Assembly (NCBI GenBank): GCA_002452635.1
Contig: DKEU01000095.1
Span: 1 to 14,310, forward strand
Reading direction: 5' to 3'
DNA length: 14,310 nucleotides
Source: Desulfovibrionaceae bacterium UBA6814
GTDB taxonomy: Bacteria > Desulfobacterota > Desulfovibrionia > Desulfovibrionales > Desulfovibrionaceae
Part shown: positions 6,276 through 12,325 of the stretch, one piece after another
How the letters are laid out: each line of letters begins with the position of its first letter
Numbering within the stretch: position 1 is the stretch's first letter
Notes under the pieces: model-generated
The model's database searches: none
What the model was told of the DNA's origin: nothing
Seen by the model: the letters and a program-made list of their open reading frames with translations, nothing else
Translations under genes and position numbers: made by a program

Positions 6276-7061
6276 CTACTCCATGGCCTGCCGGGCCAGG
6301 GCTCCCTTCACGCGCACCCGCTCCAGGGTCCAGGCGAAGAACACCCCGCCCAGCACCAGGAACACCCCGTTGCCGGCCGCGGCCCTGAGCAGCAGGTCCA
6401 GGGGCGCGGTCCCGTGCGCCAGGGCCGCGCGCATGCCCTCGAACACGTAGGTGGAGGGCAGGCACAGGGCCACGGGCTGGAGCCAGGCGGGCAGCACGTC
6501 CACCGGGTAGAACACCGCGGTCAGGGGCTGGATGAGGAAGGGGATGCCCCAGATGAGGCCCTCGGCCGCCCGGCCGAACAGGAAGATGAGGCCCATGGTG
6601 AACAGGCCCACGGCCCAGCCGAACACCAGGAGCGACAAATAGAACCAGCCCAGGGACGGCCCCATGGCCAGGATGTTGAACCCGAAGGCCGCGTACACGA
6701 TGAACGCCGAGGACACGGTCATGACCAGGGCGCGCACGAACCCCACCCCGCAGGCGGCCAGCACGATCTCCACCGGCCGCACCGGCGCGGCGAAGAGGTT
6801 CACGATGTTGCGCTCCCAGAACTCCTCGGTGATGGACAGGGAAACCGCGTGCTGGGAGCGGTACAGCAGGTCCCAAAGCACCACCCCGCCCAGGAGGTAG
6901 GTCACGGTCCCGGGCCCGGCCAGCCGGCCCAGGTACTTGGACACGAACCCCCACAGCAGCAGGTTCATCACCGGCCAGAAGAAGATCTCCATGGTCCGCA
7001 CCACGGAGCGCTTGTGCAGGTAGACGTAGCGCAAAAACAGCGCCCAGACCCGCAGCCACAC
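6276..7061 (-). CDS. ABC-2 type transporter permease
   Basis: This 261-residue integral membrane protein forms the channel half of an exporter with the adjacent ATPase. It has about six hydrophobic segments: roughly 26-46, 53-66, 98-128, 137-161, 168-185 and 232-246. The layout is that of ABC-2 permeases, with EEFWERNIVNLFAAPVRP (79-96) as the cytoplasmic coupling-helix region and the family-like ending PSTYVFEGMRAAL (202-214). The start is the GTG at 7061, two bases after the ATPase stop (TAG at 7066-7064), with a strong AGGGGAGGGG ribosome binding site inside the end of the ATPase gene. Longer in-frame starts would run through that gene. The exported substrate is unknown; drugs, lipids and polysaccharides are all handled by this family. 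Confidence 0.88.
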   Translation of the reverse strand: MWLRVWALFLRYVYLHKRSVVRTMEIFFWPVMNLLLWGFVSKYLGRLAGPGTVTYLLGGVVLWDLLYRSQHAVSLSITEEFWERNIVNLFAAPVRPVEIVLAACGVGFVRALVMTVSSAFIVYAAFGFNILAMGPSLGWFYLSLLVFGWAVGLFTMGLIFLFGRAAEGLIWGIPFLIQPLTAVFYPVDVLPAWLQPVALCLPSTYVFEGMRAALAHGTAPLDLLLRAAAGNGVFLVLGGVFFAWTLERVRVKGALARQAME

Positions 7062-7063
7062 GG

Positions 7064-7801
7064 CTAGCCCCTCCCCTGCTCGGCCAAATCGATGAAGACC
7101 TCCTCCAGCGAAGCCCGGCCGGCCTGTTGGCGCACCTGGGCCGGGGAGCCCTGGGCCGCGGCCCGGCCTTGGCGCAGGAACACCACCCGGTCGCACATCT
7201 CCTCCACCTCGCGCATGTTGTGCGAGGTGTAGACCAGGGTCACCCCCCGCTCCTGCCGGATCTGCTTGAGGGTCCGGCGGACCTTGGCCGCGATGGCCGG
7301 GTCCAGGCTGGCGGTGGGCTCGTCCAGGAAGAGCAGTTCCGGGTCGTTGATGAGGGCCTTGCACAGGTTGGCCCGGGTGAGCTGGCCCGAGGACAGGCCG
7401 CCGCAGACCCGGCGGGCGGTGTCGGGAATCTCCAGGAGCTCCAGGAGCTCCATGATCCGCTTGCGCGGCCGCCGCACCCCGTAGAGCAGGGCGAAGACCG
7501 TGAGGTTCTCCAGCACCGTCAGGTTGCTGGGCATGGCCACGTAGGCCGACGAAAAGTTGACCCGGGCCAGGATCTCCCGGCGGCGGGAGGCCAGGGGCAG
7601 GCCCAGCACGGCGACGTCCCCGGCGTCGGGCACGGTGAGGCCCAACAGGAGCTGGATGGTGGTGGTCTTGCCCGCCCCGTTCTGGCCCAGCAGGCCGAAG
7701 ACCTCGCCCCGGCGCACGTCCAGGTCCAGGCCGTCCACCGCGGTCACCGCAGCGAAGCGCTTGGTCAGGCCCTTGACGCCTATGACCTGGTCCGTGTCCA
7801 T
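7064..7801 (-). CDS. ABC transporter ATP-binding protein
   Basis: This 245-residue ATPase would power the ABC-2 permease encoded next to it. It has Walker A GQNGAGKTT (39-47), a signature LSSGQ (137-141), Walker B LLFLDEPTASLDP (156-168) and the switch histidine in YTSHN (191-195). The Q-loop region reads NFSSAYVAMPSNLTV (82-96) and has no glutamine at the usual place. The C-terminal ending SLEEVFIDLAEQ is typical of two-gene ABC-2 exporters. The ATG at 7801 fits the normal family start, with GGGGAG 12 bases upstream. A GTG at 7849 is an alternative, but its AAGGAG is only one base away, which is too close. The gene is divergent from the cysteine-rich gene at 7921. Confidence 0.9.
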   Translation of the reverse strand: MDTDQVIGVKGLTKRFAAVTAVDGLDLDVRRGEVFGLLGQNGAGKTTTIQLLLGLTVPDAGDVAVLGLPLASRRREILARVNFSSAYVAMPSNLTVLENLTVFALLYGVRRPRKRIMELLELLEIPDTARRVCGGLSSGQLTRANLCKALINDPELLFLDEPTASLDPAIAAKVRRTLKQIRQERGVTLVYTSHNMREVEEMCDRVVFLRQGRAAAQGSPAQVRQQAGRASLEEVFIDLAEQGRG

Positions 7802-7872
7802 GGAACGCCGCAACTCCCCGGGGTCAGTACGCCGGCCGGGGGACGGCACGCTCCTTGCTGTCCCCGGGGCGT

Positions 7873-7901
7873 TTGCCGCTGCACTGAAATTCCGCTACCG
7901 T
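7873..7901 (+). promoter_or_regulatory. weak promoter candidate for the 7921 gene
   Basis: TTGCCG (7873-7878) and TACCGT (7896-7901) are separated by 17 bases, just ahead of the AAGGAG ribosome binding site at 7909-7914. Match to consensus is modest. Confidence 0.3.
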
Positions 7902-7920
7902 TCTCGCCAAGGAGCTTCAC

Positions 7921-8433
7921 GTGGGTGCCTACACCATTTCCCCGCTCTCGTCACCGCACGCCTTCGACCTGGCGGCGTTTTGCGAACTGTCCCGGGCCGG
8001 CGAACTGCCCGCCGCGGAAGCGGCGTGGCTGGCCGAGCTCTGGGAGAGTTTCGACGCCAGGCTCAATGCCCACCAGGTGGTGAACTCCACCCGGAGCTGG
8101 CTCATCGCGTGGCTGGACGAATCGGTGGAGGCCGAGGTGGAGAGCCTGTGGGGCGAGTCCCCGCGCCGGGGCTACCTGGCCCACTGCCTGGCCCTGGCCC
8201 GGCTCATGGCCCTGGCCGCGGACCAGGTGCCCGAGGTGGCCGAATGCGGCTGCGCCCCGGTGCCCGAGCCCAGCATCGAGGTGGAGCGGGCCGCCGAGGA
8301 CCTGGGCCTGGCCATGACCCCGGACCACACCCTGTCCCGGCGCTACTCCCTGCTCACCCCCGCGCCCTACGCCGGCGGCTGCGAAACCTGCTTCCTGGCC
8401 GCGGACTGCCCGCGGCTCAAGCGCTCCGCCTAG
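7921..8433 (+). CDS. cysteine-rich hypothetical protein
   Basis: I do not recognise this 170-residue protein. It starts at a GTG with a good AAGGAG six bases upstream. The first 100 residues look helical and acidic (AEAAWLAELWESFDARLNAHQ and LIAWLDESVEAEVESLW). The second half has cysteines at 109 and 111 (ECGCAP) and a C-terminal CETCFLAADCP with cysteines at 154, 157 and 163. Further cysteines lie at 21 and 89. The CxC, CxxC and nearby C arrangement suggests a zinc or iron-sulfur site, or a redox-active site. No signal peptide or transmembrane segment is visible, so it is probably cytoplasmic. It diverges from an ABC exporter and precedes a palindromic element. The gene is convincing; the function is unknown. 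Confidence 0.75.
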   Translation: MGAYTISPLSSPHAFDLAAFCELSRAGELPAAEAAWLAELWESFDARLNAHQVVNSTRSWLIAWLDESVEAEVESLWGESPRRGYLAHCLALARLMALAADQVPEVAECGCAPVPEPSIEVERAAEDLGLAMTPDHTLSRRYSLLTPAPYAGGCETCFLAADCPRLKRSA

Positions 8434-8435
8434 AC

Positions 8436-8554
8436 GGCCGTTGAAAATCCCGCGATGGCTGCGTTGCTCGAAACCGCCAAACCCTCACGTATGTCCAGAT
8501 ACGCTTCGGGCTTGGCGGTTTCTCGCGCCTTGCCCTCACGGTTTTTGAACGGCC
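8436..8554. repeat. 119-base palindromic intergenic element
   Basis: Nested inverted repeats fill most of the spacer. The outer arms are GGCCGTT (8436-8442) and AACGGCC (8548-8554). The core arms are GAAACCGCCAA (8470-8480) and TTGGCGGTTTC (8512-8522), a perfect 11 base pairs. The centre is CGTAT (8488-8492) with ATACG (8499-8503) around a six-base loop. The arms between outer and core pair poorly. The organisation resembles dispersed palindromic repeats of Desulfovibrio-type genomes, which is a family-level impression only. Confidence 0.75.
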
Positions 8555-8580
8555 TGCAAGAATAAGGCATCGAGGGCCGC

Positions 8581-9588
8581 ATGCGCACAGTGGCATGGCT
8601 CGGCAACCCCTTTTTCTGCTCCAAGCTCGAGGCCCACGGCTGGCGGGTGGCCTTTGCCGGCCGCCTCCCCCACCTGCCCCTGGGCTGGGACGAGGTGGTG
8701 GCCCTGGCCGGCGGGACCCCGGACCTGGTGGTGCTGGGCGACAGCAGCGCCCCGCCCCTTCTGGCCGGCCTGGAGCGCTACCCCTGCCCCACCCTGTTCT
8801 ACAGCGTGGACAGCCACATCCACGCCTGGCACCCGCTCTACGCCCGGGCCTTCGACCTGGTGCTGGCCTCCCTGGCCGACCACCTGCCCGGCTTCCGGGC
8901 CGCCGGGGTGGCCGAGGACCGGCTGCGCTGGTCTCCGCCCTACGCCCGGGACGAGGACGGCCCCCTGCCCGGCTCTCCCCGGGAGTTCGGCCTGCTCTTC
9001 GTGGGCTCGGTGAACCCGGTCACGTCCCCGGGCCGGGCCGATTTCCTGGCCCAGGTGGGCAGGCTGCACCCCGGCCTGGCCGTGCGCCAGGGCGCGTACC
9101 GCGAGCTTTACGCCCGGGCCCGGGTGGTGCTCAACGAGGCCGAACGCGGGGACCTGAATTTCCGGGTGTTCGAGGCCCTGGGCTGCGGGGTCTGCCTGCT
9201 CACCCCCCGGGTGGGGCACGGCCTGGCCGGGCTGTTCGCCGAGGGCCGGGAACTGTTCACCTACCCGCCGGGCGACGCCCGGGCCGTTGCGGCCAAGACC
9301 CGGGTGCTCCTGCGCAACCCGGACCTCTGCGCCCGGACCGCGGCCGCGGGCCTGGCCGCGGTGGATGCCGGGCACCGGGCCAGGCACCGGGCCCAGGCGC
9401 TGGGCCGGTGGCTGGACAGCCTGGACCTGCCGGCCCTGGTTGCAGCCCGCCTGGCCCGGGCCGACTCCCTGTTCCGCGAGACCCTGCGCCCCCTGTACCT
9501 GCACGCGGCGGAAGGCTATCCCGCGGGCGACATGCCCCAGCGCTACCTGGCTGCGGCCCGCGGCGCAGGCCGCCCCTCCGGCTCCTGA
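8581..9588 (+). CDS. CgeB-like glycosyltransferase
   Basis: This 335-residue protein is probably a GT-B fold glycosyltransferase that moves a sugar from a nucleotide donor to an unknown acceptor. The N-terminal half has Rossmann-like strands (MRTVAWLGNPFF, TPDLVVLGDSS and PTLFYSVDSHIHAW). The C-terminal half contains VVLNEAERGDLNFRVFEALG at 182-201, followed by GVCLLTPRVGHGLAGLF and GRELFTY. This is the typical donor-binding signature of the Glyco_trans_1_2 (CgeB-like) group. No membrane segment or signal is visible, so it is probably cytoplasmic. The ATG at 8581 has only a modest GAGGG upstream. The gene follows a palindromic element and precedes a flagellar sigma-28 promoter. A role in flagellin or surface glycan modification is possible, but the only support is this proximity. 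Confidence 0.8.
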   Translation: MRTVAWLGNPFFCSKLEAHGWRVAFAGRLPHLPLGWDEVVALAGGTPDLVVLGDSSAPPLLAGLERYPCPTLFYSVDSHIHAWHPLYARAFDLVLASLADHLPGFRAAGVAEDRLRWSPPYARDEDGPLPGSPREFGLLFVGSVNPVTSPGRADFLAQVGRLHPGLAVRQGAYRELYARARVVLNEAERGDLNFRVFEALGCGVCLLTPRVGHGLAGLFAEGRELFTYPPGDARAVAAKTRVLLRNPDLCARTAAAGLAAVDAGHRARHRAQALGRWLDSLDLPALVAARLARADSLFRETLRPLYLHAAEGYPAGDMPQRYLAAARGAGRPSGS

Positions 9589-9632
9589 CCTCCGGCAACA
9601 ATCCTCTGATTCCAACCGGTTCCATCAGCACG

Positions 9633-9660
9633 TAAAGTTTTCTTTATGCCTGTCCGATAA
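9633..9660 (+). promoter_or_regulatory. sigma-28 (FliA) flagellar promoter
   Basis: TAAAGTTT (9633-9640) is identical to the sigma-28 -35 consensus. TCCGATAA (9653-9660) matches GCCGATAA at seven of eight bases. The spacer is 12 bases, one more than the usual 11. It stands out as AT-rich in a GC-rich spacer, about 60 bases before the ATG of the 75-residue gene. Confidence 0.8.
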
Positions 9661-9722
9661 GGCAGGCAAAGCTGCCGGGGACCACGGCTACCGCCCGGTT
9701 CCCATGCAAAGGAGGAGCAACC

Positions 9723-9950
9723 ATGAGCGTGAACGGAGTGACCCTTGGAACCGATCAAGGCATGGCGCTCCACCAGTCCCGTGAGAGCGGCAACTCCCTG
9801 GTGGAGACCATGAAGCAGGTGCGCAAGGCCCGGCTTCACCGGGAAATCTACGCCCGGCCCGAACTGGCCGGCAAGCTGGTGGCCCTGGAAGTCTCGCCGG
9901 TCTACAATTCCAAGGCCGAGCTCATCCAGTCCACCGGTCTTTCGGTGTAG
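9723..9950 (+). CDS. 75-residue protein of unknown function, sigma-28 controlled
   Basis: I do not recognise this protein. It has a strong AAAGGAGGAG ribosome binding site and the sigma-28 promoter described above, so it is very likely expressed with late flagellar genes. It is soluble-looking: a polar N-terminus, a probable basic helix (LVETMKQVRKARLHREIYARP, about residues 26-46), then a short hydrophobic strand (GKLVALEVSPVYN) and a polar tail. There are no cysteines and no membrane segment. flgM follows 341 bases later on the same strand. It could be a regulator or an export-related chaperone, but its length and sequence do not match FlgN, FliT or FliS as far as I can see. The gene is likely real; the role is open. 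Confidence 0.75.
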   Translation: MSVNGVTLGTDQGMALHQSRESGNSLVETMKQVRKARLHREIYARPELAGKLVALEVSPVYNSKAELIQSTGLSV

Positions 9951-9998
9951 GCCGCCGTCCACCGGTCCGGAACTCGACGTCCGGACCGGCGGGGCGGC
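9951..9998 (+). repeat. strong GC-rich hairpin after the 75-residue gene
   Basis: CCGGTCCGGA (9962-9971) pairs perfectly with TCCGGACCGG (9980-9989) around an eight-base loop. GCCGCC (9951-9956) with GGCGGC (9993-9998) can extend it. It begins immediately after the stop codon. No T-run follows, so it may slow or protect the transcript rather than end it in the classic way. Confidence 0.7.
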
Positions 9999-10132
9999 AG
10001 GGGCCACACTCGGGGCGCGGGCCGCGCAACCCGTCCGGCGGGGCCTCGACCTCCCCTGACCGGGCAGGCGCGCGGTCCGCGCTTCGGGTGTGGACATGAC
10101 TGCAGGGAAGCAGATATCCAGCAAGGACGCTC

Positions 10133-10148
10133 TGGCGCTGAAATTGCA
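10133..10148 (+). promoter_or_regulatory. sigma-54 (RpoN) -24/-12 promoter for flgM
   Basis: TGGCGCTGAAATTGCA contains the invariant GG (10134-10135) and GC (10146-10147) separated by exactly ten bases, with TTGCA at the -12 side as in the consensus. Start would be near 10159. Sigma-54 control of flagellar genes is common, and this site lies upstream of flgM. Confidence 0.6.
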
Positions 10149-10170
10149 ATGACGTAAGCGGAGCTGCACG

Positions 10171-10191
10171 CGGCCGGGACACCCCCGGCCG
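10171..10191 (+). repeat. leader hairpin upstream of flgM
   Basis: CGGCCGGG (10171-10178) pairs perfectly with CCCGGCCG (10184-10191) around a five-base loop. It would lie near the 5' end of a transcript started at the sigma-54 site, and upstream of the sigma-70-like start. Confidence 0.55.
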
Positions 10192-10219
10192 GCGGTCCGG
10201 CCATGGCCCCATGGTCGAG

Positions 10220-10248
10220 TTGACAGCCGGCGGGCGGGCAACTAGGAA
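10220..10248 (+). promoter_or_regulatory. sigma-70-like promoter for flgM
   Basis: A perfect TTGACA (10220-10225) is followed after 17 bases by TAGGAA (10243-10248). The -10 match is weak. Start near 10255 would give a leader of about 37 bases. Confidence 0.4.
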
Positions 10249-10291
10249 CGAAAGCAGTCAACCGCGTGGGCCACGGCCCGGGAGGGCGACC

Positions 10292-10603
10292 ATGAGCATC
10301 AGAGGCATAGGACCAGGCGAGAATCCCTACGAGAACCTCCGCATCCGCGACGACGCGGACGCCGGGAAGGTGGACGGCCGCGGCTCGGCCGCCGGAAAGT
10401 CGACGCCCTCGGGCGACGGCGTGTCCGTGAGCGGCGACGCCAAGCTCCTGGCCGCCGGCTTCGAGGCCGCGCGCAAGGCCCCGGACGTGCGCGAGGACAA
10501 GGTGGCCCGGCTCAAGGAGCAGGTGGCCAGCGGCCAGTACCAGACCGACAGCCGCGCCATTGCCGAGCGCATGCTGCGCGAGGATGCCGAAGACCTGGGC
10601 TAG
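10292..10603 (+). CDS. flgM: anti-sigma-28 factor FlgM
   Basis: This 103-residue protein matches FlgM, which binds the flagellar sigma factor FliA in the cytoplasm and is released by export through the finished hook-basal body. The N-terminal part (1-45) is glycine-, charge- and proline-rich and probably disordered, as in the family. The C-terminal region DKVARLKEQVASGQYQTDSR (69-88), followed by AIAERMLRED, is the characteristic sigma-binding helix pair. Length is typical. The ATG at 10292 is preferred over an in-frame ATG at 10211 because GGGAGG lies just upstream and the extension would overlap the promoter region. Two promoter candidates precede it (sigma-54 and sigma-70-like), and readthrough from the sigma-28 promoter would give autoregulation. 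A strong terminator follows. Confidence 0.9.
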   Translation: MSIRGIGPGENPYENLRIRDDADAGKVDGRGSAAGKSTPSGDGVSVSGDAKLLAAGFEAARKAPDVREDKVARLKEQVASGQYQTDSRAIAERMLREDAEDLG

Positions 10604-10621
10604 CCCGCACCAGACGCCAGG

Positions 10622-10652
10622 AAAAGACCCGCCGCAAGGCGGGTCTTTTTTT
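10622..10652. terminator. bidirectional terminator between flgM and the histidine kinase
   Basis: AAAAGACCCGCC (10622-10633) pairs with GGCGGGTCTTTT around a GCAA loop (10634-10637), followed by a run of seven T residues in total (10646-10652). The matching A-run on the left allows weaker use for the minus-strand kinase gene that ends at 10665. Confidence 0.92.
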
Positions 10653-10664
10653 CGGCCACTGGGA

Positions 10665-11582
10665 TCAGAACCGCTGCGAGGGAGGTTCGCCCGGAAACTC
10701 CAGCCGGATGGCCGCGCCCTGCTCGCCGGTGATGGACAACTCGCCGCGGAGCTGGCCGGCCACCGAACGGATGAGCCCCAGGCCCAGGCCGTCGGCCTGG
10801 TCCGCAGGCATGCCCTGGCCGTTGTCCTCCACGGCCAGGAACACCCGCCCCGCGGGCCGCTGCTTGATGCGCACCGCCACCCTGCCCTTGCCGCCGCCCG
10901 CCGCAAAGGCGTGGGCGAACACGTTGGACAGGGCCTCGCCCAGGACCAGGCCGCAGGGCACGGCCCGCTCCAGGTGCAGCTCCACCGGATCCAGGTCGAA
11001 GACCGCCTCCACCTGCATGCCGAGATGCCGGTCCGCGATGTGGGCATAGAGTTCGCGGGCGAACCGGGCCATGTCCACCTGGTCCAGCCGCTCGCTGCCG
11101 TAGAGTTGGGAATGGATGAGGGCCATGCTGTAGACCCGGGCGATGGCCCCGTCCAGGGCCGTCGCCGCCGCGGCGTCCCCGGCCCGGTCCCGGGCCAGGT
11201 TGAGCAGCCCGGCCATGACGTGCAGGTTGTTCATGACCCGGTGGTGGACCTCCCGGAGCAGGGCCTCGCGCTCGGCCAGGGCGGTCCTGAGCTGGGCGGT
11301 GCGCTCCAGGAGCTGGGCGTTGGCGCCGGCCAGGGCGAGCAGGTGGGTGCGCACGAACCACCAGACCAGCACCGCGGTGACCCCCACGAAGAACCAGCCC
11401 TTGTAGGTCTGCATGCGGGTCAGGATGTCCGGCTCCTGCACCAGGAAGGCCAGGGCGCTGTCCGAGAACACGATCCACAGCCCGCCGAACACGGCGTAGA
11501 GCAGGGCCGAACGCAGGGCGCGGCGGTCCGCGCCAGGCCGCTGCCGCCCCGGAGCGGTCTGGGACATCGCCTTTTGGGTCAT
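10665..11582 (-). CDS. membrane sensor histidine kinase (HisKA_2 type)
   Basis: This 305-residue inner-membrane kinase would autophosphorylate and pass phosphate to an unidentified response regulator. Two membrane helices at about 24-48 and 62-80 flank a very short external loop. A coiled linker (85-108) leads to the HisKA_2 dimerisation helix with LLREVHHRVMNNLHVMAGLL (108-127). The phosphorylated residue is most likely His114. The ATP-binding domain has the N-box GLVLGEALSNVFAHAF (211-226), DNGQGMP (253-259) and GLGLGL (265-270). There is no PAS, GAF or receiver domain, so sensing probably uses the membrane part. No response regulator gene is visible nearby. An internal ATG at 11567 is an alternative start; neither start has a strong ribosome binding site. 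The flavin reductase gene lies 64 bases upstream on the same strand. Confidence 0.87.
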   Translation of the reverse strand: MTQKAMSQTAPGRQRPGADRRALRSALLYAVFGGLWIVFSDSALAFLVQEPDILTRMQTYKGWFFVGVTAVLVWWFVRTHLLALAGANAQLLERTAQLRTALAEREALLREVHHRVMNNLHVMAGLLNLARDRAGDAAAATALDGAIARVYSMALIHSQLYGSERLDQVDMARFARELYAHIADRHLGMQVEAVFDLDPVELHLERAVPCGLVLGEALSNVFAHAFAAGGGKGRVAVRIKQRPAGRVFLAVEDNGQGMPADQADGLGLGLIRSVAGQLRGELSITGEQGAAIRLEFPGEPPSQRF

Positions 11583-11646
11583 GTCCCAGCTTACCCCAGT
11601 CTCCCCAGGGAAATCCAGGGGAAAGGTAAACGCGGGACCCGGCCCC

Positions 11647-12213
11647 TCAGCCCCTCTTCAGGCCCTTTCCCACGCTCCAGCAGGGCGCGAGCTTCTCGCC
11701 CAGGCCCCAGTAGTGGACGCTGGAGAAGTCGAAGAGCAGGGGCCGGACCCGGGCCAGGTCGATCTTTCCGCTGTCCAGCACCGACTCCTCGGCCCAGGTG
11801 TTCACCACCTCGCCCACGAACACCTCGTGGGTGGCGAAGTCCAGCACCCGGTCCAGGCGAAGCTCCATGCACACCGGGCAGCCCGCGATCATGGGCGCGT
11901 GTTCGAGCTCTCCCCGGAAGAGCTCGAACACCTCCGACTTGTCCGTGTTCCGGCCGCTCACCAGGCCCACGTAGTCGGTCTGCTCCACCAGGTCCTGGGA
12001 GGGAATGTTCACGCTGAACTGGCGGTGCTCGCGGATGCCCCGGGGCGTCCAGTGGCGCTTGTTGAGGCCGAAGGACAGGTACTGGGGCTGGCCGTGGTTC
12101 ATGATGCCCACGTGGGCCACGGCCAGGAAGTTGGGACGGCCGTCCACCACCGAGCCCACGATGGTGGTCAGGGACGGGTACAGGGCGTTGGCAGGTCCGA
12201 GCTTGGCCTTCAT
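11647..12213 (-). CDS. flavin reductase family protein (flavoredoxin-like)
   Basis: This 188-residue protein has the split-barrel FMN-binding fold of the flavin reductase/flavoredoxin family. The family reduces flavin or transfers electrons in the cytoplasm, and flavoredoxins are known from Desulfovibrio. Family features include the start LYPSLTTIVGSVVDGRPNFLAVAHVG (11-36), which forms the barrel strands, HRQFSVNIPS (63-72), and TDYVGLVSGRNTDKSEVF (79-96) with the conserved SGR-x-x-DK element. Near the C-terminus are VFVGEVV and ARVRPLLFDFSSVHYWGLGE. Cysteines occur at 112, 115 and 178. AGGAGGG lies just before the ATG at 12213; a longer in-frame start would overlap the divergent HxlR promoter. 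The gene is divergent from the HxlR regulator, which may control it. Confidence 0.88.
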   Translation of the reverse strand: MKAKLGPANALYPSLTTIVGSVVDGRPNFLAVAHVGIMNHGQPQYLSFGLNKRHWTPRGIREHRQFSVNIPSQDLVEQTDYVGLVSGRNTDKSEVFELFRGELEHAPMIAGCPVCMELRLDRVLDFATHEVFVGEVVNTWAEESVLDSGKIDLARVRPLLFDFSSVHYWGLGEKLAPCWSVGKGLKRG

Positions 12214-12231
12214 GGGACCCTCCTGGGATGG

Positions 12232-12260
12232 TTTACTTGATCCACTCCCTGCGCTATTCC
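12232..12260 (+). promoter_or_regulatory. promoter candidate for the HxlR gene
   Basis: TTTACT (12232-12237) and TATTCC (12255-12260) are separated by 17 bases. The -35 match is moderate, the -10 match weak. It lies in the AT-richer divergent spacer. Confidence 0.35.
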
Positions 12261-12296
12261 TTTCCTCAAGGCAAGTACGCACTTTTTTGTTCGATA

Positions 12297-12312
12297 GTAT
12301 CCCAAAAGATAC
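12297..12312 (+). promoter_or_regulatory. dyad symmetry, possible HxlR operator
   Basis: GTATC (12297-12301) and GATAC (12308-12312) are perfect inverted arms around a six-base spacer, ending one base before the AAGGAGG ribosome binding site of the HxlR gene. A second small dyad, AAGT-ACGC-ACTT, lies slightly upstream. HxlR-type regulators often bind such sites in divergent spacers. Confidence 0.5.
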
Positions 12313-12325
12313 CAAGGAGGCCGCC

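Larger units (their letters stand above)
9951..10291 (+). other. 341-base regulatory spacer between the 75-residue gene and flgM
   Basis: I see no convincing gene in this spacer. It holds, in order, the GC-rich hairpin at 9951-9998, a GC-rich stretch without clear features to about 10090, the sigma-54 element at 10133-10148, a second hairpin at 10171-10191, the palindrome GGCCATGGCC at 10199-10208, and a sigma-70-like promoter at 10220-10248. Bases 10091-10160 are notably less GC-rich than their surroundings, which fits a promoter region. Confidence 0.6.

Noticed and set aside
7802..7849. N-terminal extension of the ABC ATPase from the GTG at 7849
   Set aside because: The AAGGAG is only one base from that GTG, and the extra 16 residues are Pro/Arg-rich and outside the normal domain start.
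10096..10152. 18-codon open frame in the spacer before flgM
   Set aside because: It has no ribosome binding site and overlaps the sigma-54 element. A promoter explains the local base composition better.
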